Assembly: GCA_021817945.1 (NCBI GenBank)
Contig: JAKAFL010000027.1
Location: forward strand, 1-51,143
Reading direction: 5' to 3'
DNA length: 51,143 nt
DNA from: a bacterium
GTDB taxonomy: Bacteria > Verrucomicrobiota > Verrucomicrobiia > Limisphaerales > UBA11358
Shown here: one piece after another, positions 43,874 through 51,143 of the stretch
How positions within the stretch are numbered: the first letter of the stretch is position 1
Layout: each line of letters opens with the position of its first letter
The notes under the pieces: model-generated
Databases searched by the model: none
What the model saw: the letters and a program-made list of their open reading frames with translations, nothing else
Told to the model about the DNA's origin: nothing
Program-made: the position numbers and the translations under genes

Positions 43874-44275
43874 TCACTTTTTCCAGTCAAAGGCCTTGCT
43901 TTTCAAGGCATAAAGATAGCCTGCAAACAGGATCACCATGAACGAAATCATGGAGGCAAAAATAAGATTCCTCGTGGCGGGGTCCGCAAGCATGTCCTTG
44001 TACACAACCGCCCACGGATACAAAAACACCACTTCAATATCAAACAGGATGAAAAGCATGGCCACCAGGTAGAATTTCACCGAAAACCGGGCCGATGAAT
44101 CAGTAATGGGATCCTTCCCGCATTCATAGGGGGCGTCCTTGGCCTTGGACCGACGCGCAAATTTGCCGAGTAAAAGAGACAAAAGCAAGACCCCCGCCGC
44201 GAACCCAACAGCCGCGAGTAGGAGAATCAAAACAGGCAGATACTGGCCCAGTTGCATTGTTGAACTTGCATCCAT
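43874..44275 (-). CDS. nuoA: NADH-quinone oxidoreductase subunit A, detached from the nuo operon
   Basis: A 133-residue three-helix membrane subunit of complex I. Recognisable features are the cytoplasmic loop KAKDAPYECGKDP (Cys-containing, part of the quinone-access region) and ARFSVKFYLVAMLFILFDIEVVFLYPWAV with the conserved FDIE. ATG 44275 is used; ATG 44257 or TTG 44323 are alternatives. It is orphaned 19.4 kb from nuoB on the same strand. No second nuoA lies beside nuoB, so this copy must supply the subunit unless another exists outside the window. Confidence 0.96.
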   Translation of the reverse strand: MDASSTMQLGQYLPVLILLLAAVGFAAGVLLLSLLLGKFARRSKAKDAPYECGKDPITDSSARFSVKFYLVAMLFILFDIEVVFLYPWAVVYKDMLADPATRNLIFASMISFMVILFAGYLYALKSKAFDWKK

Positions 44276-44339
44276 GTGGGGAATTGTAGGTTCAACCCGT
44301 AAAATTTCAACCAATAAATGCAATGAGCCTTTGTGGGGA

Positions 44340-44510
44340 CGAATCTCGGTTTTTTAGCGAGTCACCCTCTGCCTTTGAAATCCAAAAACTACAGCAAACC
44401 CACCGCTCCGCGCTTCGCAGGCAGGGCGGGAAAACCAGGGGCGCCCGGTTGGTTTTCAGGCCCGAATGGGTTGGCCATCATTGGCTTGTGAAGTGGTTTA
44501 AAACCATCTC
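44340..44510 (+). repeat. Diverged dispersed repeat, copy C1
   Basis: Non-coding sequence that aligns by eye with 48392-48690 in the same orientation. Matching blocks include CTCGGTTTTTTAGCGAGTC versus TTTCGGTTTTTGAGCAAGTC, GCAAACCC, CGCTTCGCAGGCAGGGC versus CGTTTCGCTGGCGGGGC, AAACCAGGGGCGC versus AAACCAGAGGCGC, and GAAGTGGTTTAAAACCA versus GAAATGGTTTCAAACCA. Identity looks near 70 percent outside one large insertion in C2. It lies between nuoA and the large secreted protein gene. Confidence 0.6.
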
Positions 44511-44665
44511 CAGCCCACTGTCACTTTCCATCTTCCCATCAACCCCCATTGTTGTGATTGGCCGGAAAGCGGTGGCGCTGCTTTCTTGGCATGGGTGTAT
44601 GCCCATTTTCCGCACTGGAAGTTTGCCCCTCTTTTGTAGCGGCATTTAATGGCGATTGGGATCAG

Positions 44666-47254
44666 TCAGGGAAGCAGAACTGTTCTATAATACATTCGGG
44701 CTGCGCCGGAAACGGCAGGAATCGTGAACTGGAATGAATTTTCAACGGGTTGATTTGTGCTGACAGCCGTCCAATGGATCAGGTCGGATGATTGCTGTAA
44801 TTCGTAATAGTAGGCATCAGAACCGGAAAATTGGAAATTAAAACAGCCATTGCTCAAATGGGCATTCCCGACAGAATCAGGGCGAAGTAGAAATAATAGC
44901 TGCGAAGGAATGGCCTCATAAGCCGCATCCGTGAGCCCGTAGTATTGTTGCTCCAGGTTGGTGGTATCCAGCCATGGCGAATCCACCGTTAATGCAGACA
45001 CTGACAAAATGTCCCCGGTTGATCGGAAGGCATATCCACCCGCAGCAGCCTGGTTTCGAACCAGTCCTGCTATCGTGGCGGCTTGGGCCGAATTGTCTGC
45101 CATGACGTAGTCATCAAAAGCAGGAGAAGGAATTGGAGCGCCATTATGCAATAGAAATCCCGAAAGTGTGGAAGAGTTGGATAAAACATTCAATCCATTC
45201 AACGTGTTCAACCAATCGTTGACGTTTGAATCGTTCACAGACATCAGCCGCGTTGGGTTGTTAGTGTTGAGCATAGCAGCCAATAACGCTGCCAAATTCC
45301 AGTCATTGGTGGGAGCCATGAGCGCCGCATCTTCCGGATCAGGATCGCCCGTCCAGGAAGCCCATGGATTTGTCGCGGTGTCCAGAATGTTTCCAGCTTT
45401 TAAATATACTGTTTGCCAGGGAGTGCCCCGGTGAACTTGACCCAAACCTGCGGGATCATTCAGCAAATTGGTGGGGAATATCCAATAATCCGGATTCCAA
45501 ACACCCGGATCCTTGATCTCCATGTCAAAGGCTTCTGCAGGTGTCTGGAAAAAATCACCCCAAGGCCGGTAACGACCCGAGATTATATCAGCTCCATAGG
45601 GTGAAACAGGAATGGGATACGAAGCGCCAACACCGTTGTTTTGCACCCAAATTCCATTTGTAAGCGATTCGAAATTGTGCCAAACGACCCCCTGCTTTGT
45701 ATCAAGGTCGCTTGACAGATAATGTACCAGTGGATCATTAATTTGATAAATATAGGGGAGAAAAATAGTGCGGATTGCCACGAAGCCGGCCTGAATTGAA
45801 AGATTGGTGGAATAAAAGACCGAGCCATCGAAAGAAATAGAGTGCTGGGGAGTAAAAAATGCCGAGAAATATAATTCCCCGAGCTCGACTGAAGTCAGGA
45901 TTGACGGGTAACCCACTGGGAACCAAATCGCCTCTGGACCAAGAAAAGGAAAAGCTCCCTTCGAGATTTCAATTTGATCCACATATCCCCTGCTGGGGCT
46001 GGAGGTCCCGGAACCAGTATTCGTGGACCAAAGGTAAAAGGTTGATGTGGTGTCTGGATCCGCGATGCAGGTTGTGATATTGGTGGCATCTGTAGGCCCC
46101 CGTATTTGAACGTAATCCAAAACGTGGTTGCCATCCAAAATGATCGCCCGGAACCAGTTTGTCGTGATCAATCCGAATTGGGGCAGAGGATCGCATCTGG
46201 TATTATTTGTTTCGAATGGGTCCGGATCCGTGATTTGGGCATAAACCTTTGCGCCGGTTTTGTAAATGGTGCCAGGTAGAAAAGTGTTTGCCCAAGAGTC
46301 GCTGATGAAGGAGTTCTGTGATGGCATTTCGCCAATAAGGCCGGACCAATGCGATCCGGGCCACAAATTGGTTTTAAAAACGAAGCTTTGGGTGAAAACC
46401 TCTGTCATATTTTCACCGGGCAGGTCCGAATTGGTTAATGTCAATTGGGCGGTATCAGAAAAAAGAAGTGTCAGGCCATTGGAACTGGAATAATCGTTTG
46501 AATAGGAATTCCAAAATGACGCGCCAATGTAGTTGGTGATAGACAGCAAATACATGTGGTTTGTAAAAATGGGGTCTGGCACCGCGCTTCGAATGCATTG
46601 CAATTCTCTCACGGCCGTTACCACGTTGAGCAGGGTTAACTGGCTGAATCCCGGCATGTGTTTTTTTGCCCCAATGATCCATGGCACCCCGTAAACATTA
46701 ACCGGCCATCCGTTTTCAAGAATCGGTTCATCCGCCGGGCCCCAATTTGCAAGGGATTCAATATCGAGAGGAGCAATGAATTGAAGGTCCAAAGAACCGC
46801 TTACGGTGTTCGGGCCTGCGGAGCTTGAGAGGTTTGTGAAACCGCAAATAAAAACATTTCCAGAATTGTCATGTTCAAAAATCGGCCTGAAAACATCGGG
46901 ATAAAGGGAGTTGGTTGCGGCGTCGCAAATATTTGCCGCCAGTTGGAGAATGCGGTTTTCCGAGGGGGAGTAAACAAAGCAGCCATTGGTGTATGCGGGA
47001 ATTCGTGTGACACCGAAGCCAAAAGTGGCCTTGAGCATTTTGTCGGCAACCGAATTAAAAAAGCAGAGCGGTGGTTGAGGGTCCAATCCTTGTCCGGCAG
47101 CGGCACGGGGGCATGCCGGCAAGGCATAAAGCGCCAGAAGGCAAACGGCCAATAAGGATTGTATTTTTTTCAAGTGACGCCACAAGCATTCGTAAAATTT
47201 GAAAATGTTCAAGCGATTATTAAAATAATTAAAAATATTACTGGACGAATCCAA
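44666..47254 (-). CDS. Large secreted protein with verrucomicrobial C-terminal module
   Basis: A protein of up to 862 residues with a signal peptide (KKIQSLLAVCLLALYALPACPRAAAG). The N-terminal start is uncertain: no ATG lies before the signal sequence; TTG at 47254, 47185 or 47173 are candidates. The middle is rich in asparagine, serine and aromatic residues. Around 760-820 the pattern DILSVSALTVDSPWLDTT then YGLTDAAYEAIPSQLL recalls the large 'A' protein of Verru_Chthon pilin-like cassettes, but no prepilin-like B-D genes are present. The last about 60 residues (YYELQQSSDLIHWTAVSTN...) resemble a sorting-like module common in verrucomicrobial secreted proteins. Function unknown. Confidence 0.8.
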   Translation of the reverse strand: MDSSSNIFNYFNNRLNIFKFYECLWRHLKKIQSLLAVCLLALYALPACPRAAAGQGLDPQPPLCFFNSVADKMLKATFGFGVTRIPAYTNGCFVYSPSENRILQLAANICDAATNSLYPDVFRPIFEHDNSGNVFICGFTNLSSSAGPNTVSGSLDLQFIAPLDIESLANWGPADEPILENGWPVNVYGVPWIIGAKKHMPGFSQLTLLNVVTAVRELQCIRSAVPDPIFTNHMYLLSITNYIGASFWNSYSNDYSSSNGLTLLFSDTAQLTLTNSDLPGENMTEVFTQSFVFKTNLWPGSHWSGLIGEMPSQNSFISDSWANTFLPGTIYKTGAKVYAQITDPDPFETNNTRCDPLPQFGLITTNWFRAIILDGNHVLDYVQIRGPTDATNITTCIADPDTTSTFYLWSTNTGSGTSSPSRGYVDQIEISKGAFPFLGPEAIWFPVGYPSILTSVELGELYFSAFFTPQHSISFDGSVFYSTNLSIQAGFVAIRTIFLPYIYQINDPLVHYLSSDLDTKQGVVWHNFESLTNGIWVQNNGVGASYPIPVSPYGADIISGRYRPWGDFFQTPAEAFDMEIKDPGVWNPDYWIFPTNLLNDPAGLGQVHRGTPWQTVYLKAGNILDTATNPWASWTGDPDPEDAALMAPTNDWNLAALLAAMLNTNNPTRLMSVNDSNVNDWLNTLNGLNVLSNSSTLSGFLLHNGAPIPSPAFDDYVMADNSAQAATIAGLVRNQAAAGGYAFRSTGDILSVSALTVDSPWLDTTNLEQQYYGLTDAAYEAIPSQLLFLLRPDSVGNAHLSNGCFNFQFSGSDAYYYELQQSSDLIHWTAVSTNQPVENSFQFTIPAVSGAARMYYRTVLLP

Positions 47255-47267
47255 AAATAGGACGATA

Positions 47268-47296
47268 TTGTAATAGCAAGATTGAGTAACCGTAAT
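47268..47296 (+). promoter_or_regulatory. Candidate promoter of the beta-helix protein gene
   Basis: TTGTAA and CGTAAT are separated by 17 bases in a very AT-rich 62-base divergent region, about 20 bases before the ATG. The match is weak; position and base composition are the main support. Confidence 0.25.
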
Positions 47297-47316
47297 GGTT
47301 TGATCGTTATGTTGTT

Positions 47317-48357
47317 ATGAAAACGAAATTCAATCAGCCTATTCAGAAAACCCTGTGGGCGGCCTGCTTATGTCTCATTTTCTTACTCTCCCCCTGCCCC
47401 ACGTTCGCCCACCTGGTTGTCCCGGTTTCCCGGCCGATTCCGCCCCAAACCCTGCGTTTGCCGGCCAATGTCGGCAGTTTGGAGATTCAACAGGCCCTGG
47501 ATCAACTTCCACCAAGCGGAGGTCGGGTGTGCCTGCCTTCGGGAACCTTTTTAATATCCCAACCGATTGTTCTGCGGCGGGACAACCAAACGCTTCAAGG
47601 CGCTGGAGAAACCACCGTGCTGAAACTGGTTTCCGGAGCGAATTGCCCCGTGATCATCATGGGCGAGGCGGTCAATAGCCCGCGGCACCTGGTGAAACAT
47701 CTTTGCGTGGAGGAAATCAAAATTGATGGAAATCGCTTTTTTCAAACCCGCGAATTATGGCACTTGTCCGGGGAAGGCAGTGAAATCCGGAACAACGGCA
47801 TCACCATCCAAAGAGTGACCGACTCGATGGTTCAGGATGTCACCTGCTGCCGGTGCAGGTCAGGAGGATTGGTGACAACGCGCCTCGTCACCAGGCTGGC
47901 GGTGCAACGATTCACCTCCTACGACAACCAATACGATGGCCTGGCGTGCTATCAGACCACGCATTCGATTTTCAAGGACTTGTACCTGCATGACAATCCC
48001 GGGGCTGGAATTTCGCTGGATCTTTCCTTCAACCACAATTGCATCAGCAACGCGTTTTTGTTGGCGAACAATCTCGGGGTCTTTATGAGGGCCAGCCGGG
48101 ACAATCAATTTTATAATCTCACCATTCAAAACAGCCATCATTTCGGGGTGTTCATGGCCGGGCATCTTGACGCGGCGCCCATGACAGAATGCGTGGACAA
48201 TTCATTCACCAATTTGATTGCAAAAAATTGCGGCGGGGCGGCATTCCGGGTGAATGACATCTCCTGCACCAACAATGTGCTGATCCGCGCGAGCATCGCA
48301 CACAACCAAAAACCCGGCATTTCCCTGGCGCGGCCCAACTTGGTGGTCCTGGAGTGA
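47317..48357 (+). CDS. Secreted right-handed beta-helix (pectate-lyase-like) protein
   Basis: A 346-residue protein with a signal peptide (residues 1-32: MKTKFNQ..., hydrophobic AACLCLIFLLSPC, cleavage after TFA). Residues about 50-80 (IQQALDQLPPSGGRVCLPSGTFLISQPI) are the typical opening of pectate-lyase-superfamily beta-helices. After that come successive short strands with asparagine ladders (NNGITIQRV, DNQYDGLACYQ, DNPGAGISLD, NNLGVFMRA, NSHHFGVFMAG). No catalytic residues of a defined lyase or polygalacturonase family can be assigned. Divergent from the large secreted protein gene, 62 bases apart. Confidence 0.82.
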   Translation: MKTKFNQPIQKTLWAACLCLIFLLSPCPTFAHLVVPVSRPIPPQTLRLPANVGSLEIQQALDQLPPSGGRVCLPSGTFLISQPIVLRRDNQTLQGAGETTVLKLVSGANCPVIIMGEAVNSPRHLVKHLCVEEIKIDGNRFFQTRELWHLSGEGSEIRNNGITIQRVTDSMVQDVTCCRCRSGGLVTTRLVTRLAVQRFTSYDNQYDGLACYQTTHSIFKDLYLHDNPGAGISLDLSFNHNCISNAFLLANNLGVFMRASRDNQFYNLTIQNSHHFGVFMAGHLDAAPMTECVDNSFTNLIAKNCGGAAFRVNDISCTNNVLIRASIAHNQKPGISLARPNLVVLE

Positions 48358-48391
48358 GCAGTCCTGCGGGTCCGCCCGCTTGGATTGAAGG

Positions 48392-48690
48392 CGCATTTCG
48401 GTTTTTGAGCAAGTCTCCCCGGCGTTTCAAATTTCAAAAACCTCCGCAAACCCGGTGTTTTTTCTCCCTCTCCATCAATCCTGATTGATAGGTAAGGTCG
48501 GGAAGGGATGGGACTGAACTTTCGGGATGTGAGATGGTTCGTTGGTCGCGATGTCTGTTTGCGAGTCCCCCTCTCCATAATCCTCTCCCCGCGTTTCGCT
48601 GGCGGGGCTAGGAAACCAGAGGCGCTGGGTTGGTGGATGCGCTTGAACTGGCCCATTCCTTCGAGGCTCGAAATGGTTTCAAACCAACCG
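48392..48690 (+). repeat. Diverged dispersed repeat, copy C2
   Basis: Partner of 44340-44510 in direct orientation. Relative to that copy it carries an extra block of roughly 115 bases (about 48467-48580) with pyrimidine-rich CTCCCTCTCCATCAATCC and a later CCCCTCTCCATAATCCTC. The rest aligns on both sides of this block. It lies between the beta-helix gene and the deoxyhypusine-synthase-like gene; no gene is seen in 48358-48873. Confidence 0.55.
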
Positions 48691-48873
48691 CTTCACTTTT
48701 CCTCCGCGCCACCTTCGCCAGCCCAAAAGTTGAATGACTCTGGAAACCGTATCAGCTGAGATGCGCCCTTGGATTTATTTCGCTTCAAATTTGGATTGGC
48801 AAAATCCCCTGCTTTCGTATCGTTGAGTCGTTCATGGCGCGACGTCGCGCCGCAAAAATAGAAACATTACATC

Positions 48874-49875
48874 ATGGCCCCCAAAAAATCTGCCCGCGTT
48901 TCAGGCGGTCCGGTCTCAAGATTCATTCAACATCATTTTCGTCATTTTAATGCCGCCTCGGTGGTGGATGCCGCCAAGGGATATGTGGCCCACCTGGACA
49001 AGGGTGGAAGCATGATGATCACCCTGGCGGGTGCCATGAGCACCGCCGAACTGGGTCTTTCGCTCGCCGAAATGATCCGCCGGGACAAGGTGCAACTGAT
49101 CACCTGCACCGGGGCCAACCTGGAGGAGGATGTTTTCAACCTGGTGGCGCATGATTACTATGAGCGGGTGCCTCACTACCGCATGCTCACCGCCAAGGAT
49201 GAGCAGGCCCTGCTGAATCGTCACATGAACCGTGTCACGGACACGTGCATCCCGGAGGGGGAAGCCATGAGGCGGATGGAAAAAGCCATGCTGGAAGTGT
49301 GGACGCGGGCGGATGCGAAGGGTGAGCATTTTTTCCCGCATGAATTCTTTTACCAGGTCCTCTTGAGCGGCAAATACCGCAAATACTATCAAATTGACCC
49401 CAAGGATTCCTGGATGCTGGCAGCGGCGGAACGCAATTTGCCCATGGTGGTGCCGGGCTGGGAGGATTCCACTCTCGGAAACATGTATGCCGCGGCAGTG
49501 ATTCGCGGGGAGGTTCGAAACGTGCACACGGTGAGAACCGGCATTGAATACATGACATGGCTGGCTGAATTTTACACCCAGACCACCCGGAAAAGCCGGC
49601 TGGGCATGTTCCAGATTGGCGGCGGCATAGCCGGTGACTTCCCCATCTGCGTCGTTCCAATGCTCCACCAGGACCTGCAACGCACCCGCGTGCCACTGTG
49701 GGATTATTTTTGCCAGATCAGCGACTCCACCACGAGTTACGGAAGCTATTCTGGAGCTGTTCCCAACGAGAAAATCACCTGGGGCAAACTGGGGATGAAA
49801 ACCCCCAAGTTCATCATCGAGTCCGACGCCACCATCGTGGCGCCCCTGATCTTTGCCCACGTTCTTGGCTGGTAA
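48874..49875 (+). CDS. Deoxyhypusine synthase-family protein
   Basis: A 333-residue NAD-dependent enzyme of the deoxyhypusine/homospermidine synthase family. Visible features are TLAGAMSTAELGLSLAEMIRR, the CTGANLEEDVFNLVAHDYYE block, IGGGIAGDFPICVVPM and the C-terminal TWGKLG segment whose Lys305 corresponds to the catalytic lysine of eukaryotic deoxyhypusine synthase. Bacteria lack eIF5A, the substrate of the eukaryotic enzyme, so a spermidine-using reaction such as homospermidine formation, or an unknown aminobutyl transfer, is more likely. hldD follows with a single base between stop and start. Confidence 0.9.
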   Translation: MAPKKSARVSGGPVSRFIQHHFRHFNAASVVDAAKGYVAHLDKGGSMMITLAGAMSTAELGLSLAEMIRRDKVQLITCTGANLEEDVFNLVAHDYYERVPHYRMLTAKDEQALLNRHMNRVTDTCIPEGEAMRRMEKAMLEVWTRADAKGEHFFPHEFFYQVLLSGKYRKYYQIDPKDSWMLAAAERNLPMVVPGWEDSTLGNMYAAAVIRGEVRNVHTVRTGIEYMTWLAEFYTQTTRKSRLGMFQIGGGIAGDFPICVVPMLHQDLQRTRVPLWDYFCQISDSTTSYGSYSGAVPNEKITWGKLGMKTPKFIIESDATIVAPLIFAHVLGW

Positions 49876-49876
49876 A

Positions 49877-50884
49877 ATGAAACCCAACGACTTTTCCGGC
49901 TCCAGGGTTCTAGTCACCGGAGGGGCTGGATTCATTGGGAGCGCCCTGGTCTGGGGTTTAAACCGCCGTGGCTGTGACAACGTGGTGGTTTGCGACATCC
50001 TGGGAACGACCGAAAAATGGCGCAATCTGTCCCCCCTGCGCTTTCGGGATTATCTCGAAGCCGACAGCCTGCTGGGCAGGCTGCAAAGCGGCTCCCTTGG
50101 CAAATTCGACCTGATTTTGCACATGGGCGCCTGCTCCGCCACGACCGAAACCGATGCCAGCTACCTCATTCGCAATAATTATGAGTTCACCCGCGATCTG
50201 GCCTCATGGGCCCTGGCCCACAAGGCACGGTTTGTTTACGCCTCCTCCGCAGCCACCTACGGGGATGGTTCAGCAGGCATGGAAGATGCCATCGGAAAAA
50301 TGGATTCATTGCGTCCCCTGAACATGTATGGATATTCAAAGCACCTCTTTGACCAGCATGCGCGCCGCGCCGGTTTCCTGGATAAAATCACAGGGCTGAA
50401 ATTTTTCAATGTTTTTGGCCCCAACGAAGACCACAAGGGCGACATGCGCTCACTCGTGCATAAAAGTTTTGCGCAGGTCCAGACCCGCAATTGCATTCAA
50501 CTTTTCAAAAGCTACCGCAAGGAATTCCGGCATGGGGAACAGAAACGGGATTTTCTCTACGTCAAGGATTGCGTGTCCATGACGCTTCATTTGGCAGCCT
50601 CGCCGCGTGCGCGCGGCCTCTTCAATATTGGAAGCGGCGCAGCCAGGTCATGGATTGACCTGGCCCACTCCGTGTTTGGTGCACTTGATAAAAAACCACG
50701 CATTCAGTTCATAGAAATGCCGGAGGCGATTCGCCACAAATACCAGTATTTCACCCAGGCAAACCTGGGACGCTTGCGTCTGGCTGGTTACAAAAACCCG
50801 GTCACATCCCTGGAAACCGCCGTGGCGGATTATATCCGGAACTATCTGCTGGCAGACCGCCGCCTGGATCCATCCATAGGTTGA
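49877..50884 (+). CDS. hldD: ADP-L-glycero-D-manno-heptose 6-epimerase
   Basis: A 335-residue extended SDR that makes the heptose donor for the LPS inner core. The N-terminal GGAGFIGS is at about residues 15-22, a SSAATYGDG segment precedes YGYSKHLFD (catalytic tyrosine-lysine pair), and FFNVFGPNEDHKGDM plus RDFLYVKDCV are diagnostic of HldD/RfaD. The ATG at 49877 lies one base after the preceding stop, so translation is likely coupled. It implies a heptose-containing LPS. No other heptose or LPS gene is in the window. Confidence 0.93.
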   Translation: MKPNDFSGSRVLVTGGAGFIGSALVWGLNRRGCDNVVVCDILGTTEKWRNLSPLRFRDYLEADSLLGRLQSGSLGKFDLILHMGACSATTETDASYLIRNNYEFTRDLASWALAHKARFVYASSAATYGDGSAGMEDAIGKMDSLRPLNMYGYSKHLFDQHARRAGFLDKITGLKFFNVFGPNEDHKGDMRSLVHKSFAQVQTRNCIQLFKSYRKEFRHGEQKRDFLYVKDCVSMTLHLAASPRARGLFNIGSGAARSWIDLAHSVFGALDKKPRIQFIEMPEAIRHKYQYFTQANLGRLRLAGYKNPVTSLETAVADYIRNYLLADRRLDPSIG

Positions 50885-51095
50885 ACACGGCGCCCAAGCC
50901 GGAAATACAAGCTCCACCAGCCCAAAAACAGGTGAACCGGGAATGGCATAGCCGGCCCCAGTGATTCATTTTAACCTGACTTCCCCCAAAAAATCACAAA
51001 AGGCCAATAAAAGCGCATTTTTGTAGCAAGTAATATATTAATTATTGTCAATATTGTTCTTGCAATGACTGTTTATTCCGCTTATTCTGTAGCTC

Positions 51096-51143
51096 GTGTT
51101 CGTTCAAGCCACCAAATCCTCACGCAAAGGCAAAACCTACGTC
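51096..51143 (+). mobile_element. 5' end of an IS1634/IS4-type transposase gene (cut by window edge)
   Basis: The last 48 bases read, from GTG 51096, VFVQATKSSRKGKTYV. This closely resembles the N-terminus of IS1634-like transposases (MFVxxxKSxxKGKTYxxYLVRESxR), which are frequent in verrucomicrobia. The preceding DNA is AT-rich, as insertion-sequence ends often are. Only 16 codons are visible, so it is a motif-level call, and the element's ends cannot be defined. Confidence 0.45.

Noticed and set aside
44323-44649. 108-codon plus-strand frame between nuoA and the large secreted protein
   Set aside because: It coincides with the diverged repeat C1, has no ribosome site and no family features.
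48916-50025. 369-codon minus-strand frame opposite the deoxyhypusine-synthase-like gene and hldD start
   Set aside because: It overlaps two well-supported genes and has histidine/arginine-rich shadow composition.

Overview
The window reads as chromosome of a Gram-negative bacterium, most likely a verrucomicrobium of the Pedosphaera/Limisphaerales type. This placement is an inference. It rests on FadL-type porins and an ADP-heptose epimerase (outer membrane and LPS), weak or absent Shine-Dalgarno sites, abundant eukaryote-like Ser/Thr kinases, a large secreted protein with a verrucomicrobial-style C-terminal module, and transposase fragments of types common in that group. I saw no ribosomal RNA, CRISPR array, prophage or complete insertion sequence.

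Layout. 1-1178 is a gene-poor edge holding remnants of two transposition-related genes. 1179-4021 is a FadL-type porin with an abutting membrane histidine kinase. 4250-5859 is a pair of ABC-2 permeases without an adjacent ATPase. After a DUF4404 gene, 6424-10159 is a tight minus-strand operon, tyrA-aroA-cmk-plsC. 10479-24499 is the respiratory complex I operon nuoBCDEFGHIJKLMN on the minus strand. It is interrupted by a plus-strand tRNA-Gln gene and preceded by a perfect CRP-type palindrome next to a candidate promoter. nuoA is missing from this operon and lies alone at 43874-44275, about 19 kb away on the same strand.

The stretch between nuoB and nuoA holds a P1B-4-type metal ATPase, gluQ, a secreted GH51 arabinofuranosidase, a four-gene minus-strand operon (Ser/Thr kinase, carbamoylputrescine-amidase-like nitrilase, polytopic GT-C-like protein, RmlD-like reductase), an HU gene with a clear terminator, gltX, a PAP2 acid phosphatase, a sensor Ser/Thr kinase, a class I aldolase and a cardiolipin synthase. 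Beyond nuoA are a large secreted protein and a secreted beta-helix protein, a deoxyhypusine-synthase-like gene joined to hldD, and at the extreme right edge what looks like the first codons of an IS1634-type transposase.

The most distinctive structures are in the non-coding DNA. A 165-166 bp palindromic element with about 25 bp terminal inverted repeats occurs twice (4048-4213 and 43618-43782), each time between the 3' ends of convergent genes. A second, diverged repeat pair (44340-44510 and 48392-48690) flanks the two secreted-protein genes in direct orientation. The split nuo operon with an opposing tRNA is the most unusual gene arrangement. No single wholly new system is evident.
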